Positions 58,145-64,000 of a DNA stretch of 64,000 nt are shown in pieces. The DNA lies in contig CM025851.1 of assembly GCA_003952965.2 (NCBI GenBank), forward strand, positions 22,131,357 through 22,195,356. Reading direction: 5' to 3'. This DNA is from Morella rubra. Taxonomy: Eukaryota > Streptophyta > Magnoliopsida > Fagales > Myricaceae. The notes under the pieces were generated by a model. It did no database searches. It was not told the origin of the DNA and saw nothing but the letters and a program-made list of their open reading frames with translations. Within the stretch, counting starts at the first letter, position 1. Every line of letters starts with the position of its first letter. Position numbers and translations under genes: made by a program.

Positions 58145-59018
58145 TGAAATCTCAGGTCAAGGGCAATGGCTAGGAATCGAAAGATGAAGAGGAAACAGAG
58201 GAACTTTCAGCAAAACGAAAGACTCCAAAGGATAGCAATGAATCACCCAAACCCCCACCCTCTAAAAATGTTTACAAAGTTGATGATAACTTTGACTTGT
58301 CCAGTTCTAGGAATAATTCATTTGACGTGACTCTTCCAAAGAAGTACAAGAGTGGTTAAGGAGGGGAATTTCACAAAACTCTGTTAATGTTGAAGCAAGT
58401 GATGAGGATGATGATTAAGATATCGAAACTCCTAAAGTTTCTGGTGGATGAGGTCGTGGTGGAAGAGTTTAATCAGCTGCATCGGCTGGTGGAACAGGCA
58501 AACATGGTGGAAAGGGTGGATTTATGAACTTTTGGGGAAGGAAAGATCCTCCACATAAAGGAGAAAAGGTGAAAAAATTAGGACTTCATTGGTATTAATA
58601 ATTAAAACGATTATTCCAATCGAAGTGCTAATGGTAAGAATTATTTTTATGTGTCTTAGGAGGTCCCCGAGGGTGCTTCTGATTGCTTGGGTGGTTTAAC
58701 TTTTGTAATCAGTGAAACACTTGACAGGTACTTAAACTATTAGCTTGTGATTAACATCTCCTCTCTTTAGAACTATCTTTTATGGGATGAACATATTGGG
58801 TGACGGAAGTCCAGTAAAGCCAAAGAGCTGGGGTCTGTAATCTTGGATCCATACAAGTAGATTTGCTTATGAGTTCCTTATTTTCTTATACATCACTAAC
58901 TAAGGTTTTTGATATCATTACATGGCACAGTTTTTCTCACTGATGATGGATTGTTTGGTATGATCTATGCATTGAAACCTGCAAAAGTAACAAACCAATT
59001 GAACTTTGAAGTGTTATC
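58145..59018 (+). pseudogene. RFC1: RFC1 fragment (replication factor C large subunit, N-terminal and BRCT region)
   Basis: RFC1 is the large subunit of the clamp loader that puts PCNA on DNA. The piece shows ETEELSAKRKTPKDSNESPK, VYKVDDNFDLSSSRNNSFDV, a Gly/Arg-rich run and GERKDPPHKGEK up to an intron donor (58567). A second exon (58660-58727) gives EVPEGASDCLGGLTFVISET, the start of the BRCT domain. The next part has RKSSKAKELGS (about 58802-58837) and FLTDDGLFGMI (about 58931-58965). A middle BRCT exon is missing and stops occur (58356, 58415, 58799). Introns are retained, so this is a genomic duplicate, not a retrocopy. Copia element C interrupts it at 59019. Confidence 0.8.
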
Positions 59019-59023
59019 AATTA

Positions 59024-59427
59024 TCTCAAGATTCAAGGAAATTGAGAAATGAGTCAGCAGATAATCCGTCGCATAGTCCTCAACCTACGGCACACTTACT
59101 GCAGCTTCTTGGAAATGTAACTGCCATTTATGGAAAGACAGTGCCCACACATCATCCTTCTTGATTTTCTCTATGCTTCTGTTAGACCACTTGTATAGGG
59201 AATTGTTTTGATCTCTCTTATCTTGTTTGTTAGCTACCGCCATTTTTTTTAGCTAAGTTTATTTTAGTCTTTCTTGGCCTGTATAAATAATCCTCTCGGG
59301 TTCCTCTATAGCTAAGTTTTGACAACATATTTGAAATATTCAAACTCTCACAATCTCCTTGTTTCACACCATTGTTTTCTCAACAGAATTATGGCTTATC
59401 TTTTTCATTCCTCATCCAATTCTCACA
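59024..59427 (+). repeat. 5' LTR of element C
   Basis: 404 bp, TCTCAAGATTC...TTCTCACA, nearly identical to the right LTR. It contains a TATAAATAATCC box (about 59282). The start TC instead of TG is shared by both copies. Confidence 0.93.
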
Positions 59428-59439
59428 TGGTATCAGAGG
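59428..59439 (+). other. Primer-binding site of element C
   Basis: TGGTATCAGAGG directly follows the 5' LTR. It matches the initiator-Met tRNA complement used by plant Copia elements. Confidence 0.9.
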
Positions 59440-59520
59440 TTGATCTTTGACCTATTCTTTTGCTCACCTTCCTCATTCTGATTTTCTTCTGCTACTGTCA
59501 ACTCTCATTCAAGTTTCATC

Positions 59521-60428
59521 ATGTCTACAGATGAAAGTATCATTAATCCTTTTGCCAGAACTCTCTCACCATCTGAAGACCCCAACAGCCCATATTTCCT
59601 TCACCATTCTGATGGCAAAAATACTATTGTCATTACTCCACCTTTATTTGGCCCCAACTATCTATCATGGAGCCGATCTTTCACTCTTACTCTCTCTGTC
59701 AAGAATAAATTGGGCTTCCTCGATGGAAGCATCACCATTCCTGTTGGAAACAGTAATCTTTATGGGCCATGGGTCAGATGAAATAATGTCATCCTCTCTT
59801 GGATCCATCATTCCATCTCCCCGAAGATATCATCAAATGTTTGCTTCATAGGTGATGCCAAGAAAGTATGGGACAAACTCAAATAGGTTTGCACAACCTG
59901 ACAATGGTCGCATTTATCAACTTCAGCATCAACTTGGGACTATCGTACAAGGAACTCAATCTGTAAATGAGTATTTTACTCAACTGAATGCAGTATGGGA
60001 AGAGCATGTGGTTTATGCACTTGTGATGCACTTGGTTCTGTTGGAGAGAGGCAGCAAACAGACAATATCTTTAAGTTCCTTATGGGCTTAAATGAGACAT
60101 ATGATGGCATTCGAGGTTAAATCATCATTATGAGCCCCATGCCCTCACTTGATAAGACTTTTTCACTTGTACTACAAGAGGAGAGACAGAGGTAGGATCG
60201 GGTTGTAATTCTCCTGTAGCAGAATCTTGTGCTTTGGCGGCATCTCACAATCAGACCAAGAAGAAAGATAAGTCTGACCTCACTTGTTACAACTGTGGAA
60301 AAATTGGACATACTAAGGATAAATGCTACCGGTTGATTGGATTCCCTCCTGATTTCAAGTTCACAAAGACCAAACAAAGAAACAATCACTCAGCAAATCA
60401 AGCCACAAGTGTAGCAGAACCAGCTTAA
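59521..60428 (+). pseudogene. gag: gag of element C
   Basis: It starts MSTDESIINPFARTLSPSED and continues NSPYFLHHSDGKNTIVITPP and FGPNYLSWSRSFTLTLSVKN, typical of RE1-like gag N-termini. A stop lies at 59779-59781. Later parts read DAKKVWDKLK, then RIYQLQHQLGTIVQGTQSVN (about 59908-59970), GLNETYDGIRG (about 60085) and the zinc knuckle CYNCGKIGHTKDKC (about 60285-60326). Stops and frameshifts near 59780, 59884, 60010 and 60195 break it. Confidence 0.88.
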
Positions 60429-60434
60429 GTAGCT

Positions 60435-61545
60435 TTGAGTCAAACTCAGATCCAACAGCTCATGCTCTTGGCCAATTCTCAGACATCACAGCTCAGCATA
60501 GAGGACTCGGGAAAAGCAAAAAATGCCCCACAACCTGACCCTTCCACTCATAGCTCCTACATGGCAAGTATGATCACCTACCACTCACCCTCATTCAAAA
60601 CTCCTATCATTTCCTCTAAACATGATCACCATTTTGCATCCACGACCACTTGCATTTCACAAAAACCAAAACACATCACATGGACAGTGGATACTGGAGC
60701 TACAGATCACATGGTCTGCTCCACCACTCTCCTCTCCTCCACTTCTCAAGCTTATGTACAGATGCCAAATATAGAAAAAGCACAAGTCACTCACATAGGC
60801 ACTGTCCAGATCAGTAACTCCTTAACCCTCCATGGAGTACTATGTATACCATCTTTTACTTTTACTCTTCTCTCAGTTAACAAATTAACTCAAAACTCTT
60901 CCTTGTGTCTTATTTTCTATCAAAAACAAAGTCTCATTCAAGACCTAGCTACATGGACAATGATTGGAGTTGCTAGAGTAGGAGAGGGACTCTACATCCT
61001 TGATTCCAATTCACTAGGAAGTTCCTTTGTCAATCAAAGTTCAGCAACTACTAATTCTGATCCCAGCCATTTGTCTCGGGTCCAACAAGTTTCAGCAAGT
61101 CAAGATTTTCATTTATGGCATTTTAGACTAGGGCATGTATCAAATCAGAGGCTAAATTTGATTTCTTCTCATGCCTCAGATGTAAAATGTACTGATTTCA
61201 ATCAATGTAATGTCTGTCATTTTGCAAAACAGAAAAGAAATCCCTTTCCTCGTAGTGTTTCTTCCACTTCTTCTCCTTTTGAGTTAATCCATTGTGACAT
61301 TTGGGGACCATATTCACAAGCCACACCTCAAGGACATCAATATTTCCTCACTATAGTAGATGACTATAGCCGAATGACATGGATTTTTTTGATGAAGTTT
61401 AAATCTGAAACTCGAAGCCTCTTGCAGTCCTTCATCCAAATGACACAAACTCAATACAATCTGAAGGTCAAACAAATCAGATCTGATAATGGAACATAGT
61501 TTTTTGATGCAAGAATTTTATAATTAAAAATGGAATCCTTCATCA
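60435..61545 (+). pseudogene. pol: Protease and integrase (partial) of element C
   Basis: A 354-residue open frame carries the aspartic protease with WTVDTGATDHMVCS (about 60682-60723). The pre-integrase zinc-binding part (LWHFRLGHVSNQRLNLIS, with CNVCHFAKQKRNPFPRS) follows at about 61110-61260. The integrase core has its first aspartate in HCDIWGPYSQATPQGHQYF and the second in IRSDNGT (about 61477-61497). A stop follows there. The rest of the catalytic core, including the third acidic residue and the QQNG.VERKH stretch, is absent: the sequence jumps to the proline/serine-rich linker at about 61555. Confidence 0.9.
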
Positions 61546-61554
61546 ACAGAAATG

Positions 61555-63545
61555 AATTTCCACAGCTGCTCCATCTTCAGACTCCATTCTACCTCCACTC
61601 CCTTCGGATGTAGACTTCCAAACTCCCCTTCCTTCATCTTCCTTTCCCTCTTTCAATGACAGAGATCCACTCTCACCTCATTCCCCTGATCTTGCCTCTT
61701 TAACTGACACTTCTTTCCTTCCTTCTAATCCTCTTCCTTCCACCACTTTGCCCGCCACCACCTTACCCTCATTTTCTCCTTTACCACCACATTCACCATC
61801 CCCTCCACCCTTAAGAAGATCTGATAGGGTCAGAAACCCACCTAACTATCTCCTTGATTATCACTGCAATTCAGCATCTTCATTGTCACCTCCTCACTCC
61901 ACTGCTCATCCACTTGCGCATTACCTCTCATACACTCATTTCTCTCCTTCTCACAAGGCCTATACACTCTCCCTCTCTTCTACCCGAGACCCTACCACCT
62001 ATGCAGAGGCTGTTCTCTCTGAGCATTGGATCAAAGCCATGGCAGATGAGTTAAATGCCTTGGAAGCCAACAACACTTGGACAATCACTACTCTTCCAAA
62101 AGGAAAGAAAGCAATTGGCTGTAGATATGTCTACAAGACCAAATTGCACTCCGATGGTTCTATAGAAAGGCACAAGGCCCGGTTGGTAGCCAAGGGCTAC
62201 ACTCAACGAGAGGGATTTGACTTCCATGAAACCTTTAGTCCGGTTGCAAAGCTTACTACTGTTCGTGTCTTCCTTGCTTTGGCCAGCACTTCACAATTGG
62301 CATTTGAACCAATTGGATGTTCACAATGCGTTTCTCCATGGGGATTTAGAAGAGGAGATCTACATGGATTTACCTCCGGGATTTCAGCCTAAGGGGGAGT
62401 CAATTACAAATCAAAATTTAGTTTGTAGGCTGCACAAATCCATTTATGGCCTTAAGCAAGCCTCAAGGCAATGGCACTCAAAATTTTCTGCATCTCTCAT
62501 TGCCATTGGTTTCCAACAATCCAGGTCAGATTACTCTTTGTTTACAAAGATCCATGATGGCCAGTTTATTGCATTATTAGTGTATGTTGATGACATTCTC
62601 ATTGGAAGCAATGATATCAAAACAATTGACTCCATCAAGACATATCTACACAGCCAATTTAAGATCAAAGATCTTGGCAATCTAAAGTATTTCCTTGGCT
62701 TAGAAATAGCAAGATCAGAAAAAGGAATTCATTTGAATCAAAGGAAGTACACTCTTGAGATTTTAAAGGATGCTGGTATGCTAGGATGCAAGCCTATCAG
62801 CACACCAATGGAACGAAATCATAAACTTTCTCATTTGGCAGCAGATCCTCTCATTGACATTACAGGTTATAGGAGGTTGGTTGGAAGGTTGATTTATTTG
62901 TCCATTACAAGACCGGATATCACATATTCTGTTAACATCTTGAGTCAATTTATGGATCGACCTTCACAAATCCATCAGCAAGCTGCACATCGGGTCTTGA
63001 GATATCTCAAAGGATTCATAGGCCAAGGTCTCCTATATTCTTCCAAGTCTGAACCACTTCTCAGGGCGTTTAGCGACTCAGATTGGGCTGCTTGCCATCA
63101 GACCCGAAGATCTACCATTGGTTTTTGCATCTTCTTAGGAGATTCTTTGATTAGCTGGAAATCAAAAAAGCAAACCACCATATCTAGGTCCTCTGCCGAA
63201 GCTGAATATCGTGCATTGGCCAATACCAGTTGTGAGATTGTATGGCTGATGAACCTACAACAAGATTTTAACACAAGTCATCCGAGACCTGCCCTCCTAT
63301 ATTGTGATAACCAAGCAGCTCTACATCTCACCAAAAATCCAATGTTCCATGAAAGAACAAAGCATATTGAGTTGGACTGTCATTTTGTTAGAGAAAAAGT
63401 GCTTGCTGGAACCATTGCACCAGTACATGTGAGTTCAAAGTTGCAAATTGCAGATATCCTGACAAAGGCTCTACCTACGGCTACCTTTCATTTTCTACTG
63501 TCCAAGATGAACACACTTAATTTGTGCGTCCACCTTGAGGGGGAG
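61555..63545 (+). pseudogene. pol: Reverse transcriptase and RNase H of element C
   Basis: A proline/serine-rich linker (about 61560-61815) leads to [18 protein letters not shown], then [62 protein letters not shown] one-base frameshift near 62295 separates this from [37 protein letters not shown] and the catalytic [11 protein letters not shown] (about 62582-62614). RNase H has [20 protein letters not shown] (about 63067-63130), [14 protein letters not shown] and [20 protein letters not shown]. It ends near [11 protein letters not shown]. Apart from the frameshift, the 474-residue frame 62217-63641 is open. Confidence 0.9.
63531..63545 (+). other. Polypurine tract of element C
   Basis: CCTTGAGGGGGAG directly precedes the right LTR and is the expected plus-strand primer. 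Confidence 0.85.
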
Positions 63546-63948
63546 TCTCAAGATTCAAGGAAATTGAGAGATGAGTCAGCAGATAATCGCCCCATAGTCC
63601 TCAACCTACGGCACACTCACTGCAGCTTCTTGGAAATGTAACTGCCATTTATGGAAAGACAGTGCCCACACATCATCCTCCTTGATTTTCTTTATGCTTC
63701 TGTTAGACCACTTGTATACGGATTTGTTTTGATCTCTCTTATCTTGTTTGTTAGCTACCGCCATTTTTTTTAGCTAAGTTTATTTTAGTCTTTCTTGGCC
63801 TGCATAAATAATCCTCTCGGGTTCCTCTGTAACTAAGTTTTGACAGCATATTTGAAATATTCAAACTCTCACAATCTCCTTGTTTCACGCCATCGTTTTC
63901 TCAACAGAATTATGGCTTATCTTTTTTATTCCTCATCCAATTCTCACA
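63546..63948 (+). repeat. 3' LTR of element C
   Basis: 403 bp, matching the left LTR with about 16 differences by eye. Differences include CATAAATAATCC in place of TATAAATAATCC. It is followed by the AATTA target duplication, then by flanking DNA that should continue the RFC1 fragment. Confidence 0.93.
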
Positions 63949-63953
63949 AATTA

Positions 63954-64000
63954 TGCCCAAGTGAGAAATGGATGCCACAATTTGTTCTTATTGTTTTTCA
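63954..64000 (+). other. Right flank of element C
   Basis: 47 bp that should continue the RFC1 fragment interrupted at 59018. It is too short to identify an exon. Confidence 0.4.

Larger units (their letters stand above)
59024..63948 (+). mobile_element. Element C: RE1-like Copia retrotransposon with both LTRs, 4925 bp
   Basis: The two LTRs (59024-59427 and 63546-63948) start TCTCAAGATTC and end CTCACA. AATTA flanks both sides (59019-59023 and 63949-63953), a perfect 5-bp target duplication. The primer-binding site TGGTATCAGAGG follows the left LTR, and a purine tract GAGGGGGAG precedes the right one. Gag, protease, integrase, RT and RNase H follow in Copia order and resemble RE1/RE2-type elements. 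By eye the LTRs differ at about 16 positions (about 4%), so the insertion is moderately old. Part of integrase is deleted and RT has a frameshift. Confidence 0.95.

Noticed and set aside
1..64000. tRNA, rRNA, CRISPR or bacterial-type features
   Set aside because: No T-loop or anticodon-stem patterns of tRNAs and no rRNA-like blocks were seen. The sequence is plainly plant nuclear DNA.

Overview
This window is nuclear DNA of a flowering plant, almost certainly a dicot. The main reason is a cluster of TIR-NB-LRR (TNL) disease-resistance genes, a class largely absent from monocots. The rest is what a medium or large, repeat-rich (perhaps woody) dicot genome shows: GT-AG introns, AT-rich spacers, SIRE-type and RE1-type Copia retrotransposons, and En/Spm-type CACTA transposons. 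The species cannot be read from the sequence.

Layout. (1) 0.3-2.9 kb, minus strand: a complete four-exon BAG-family co-chaperone gene (258 aa). It is the only gene here that looks intact. (2) 3.2-8.0 kb: intergenic DNA with nothing recognisable. (3) About 8.0-21.95 kb: an old SIRE/Maximus-lineage Copia element with an env-like ORF. It is interrupted by a 3482-bp solo LTR (11489-14970, target duplication TTCAA) and by an unexplained block (about 8850-11390). (4) 21.9-24.3 kb: a second, internally deleted Copia relative, with a gag zinc knuckle and one LTR. (5) 25.3-51.2 kb: a decayed TNL cluster. TNL-1 (25293-41383) is split in its TIR exon by an 11760-bp CACTA element (25607-37366, target duplication AAC). 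A TNL fragment lies at 45.1-45.7 kb, beside a 2220-bp non-autonomous CACTA element (42887-45106, target duplication CAT). TNL-2 (47022-51208) is a close copy of TNL-1. (6) 51323-56524: a second, truncated copy of the large CACTA family, in the 3' flank of TNL-2. (7) 57.1-59.0 kb: a patchwork of CNL resistance-gene LRR fragments and a fragment of the replication factor C large-subunit gene (RFC1). (8) 59024-63948: an RE1-like Copia element with both LTRs, inserted into the RFC1 fragment with target duplication AATTA.

How the parts relate. The resistance cluster has grown by local duplication and has been hit three times by CACTA elements. Both near-full TNL copies carry frameshifts, so neither encodes a full receptor as read; some of the single-base indels could be assembly errors. 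The large CACTA family has a conserved gene order: a small ORF with a conserved leader intron, a plant-transposon-protein domain gene, a TNP2 transposase, then a Transposase_24-type gene. Its copies are loaded with a degenerate CGTCCGGACG/CGTTCGAACG palindrome. The same plant-transposon-protein domain is recognisable in the env-like ORF of the SIRE element.
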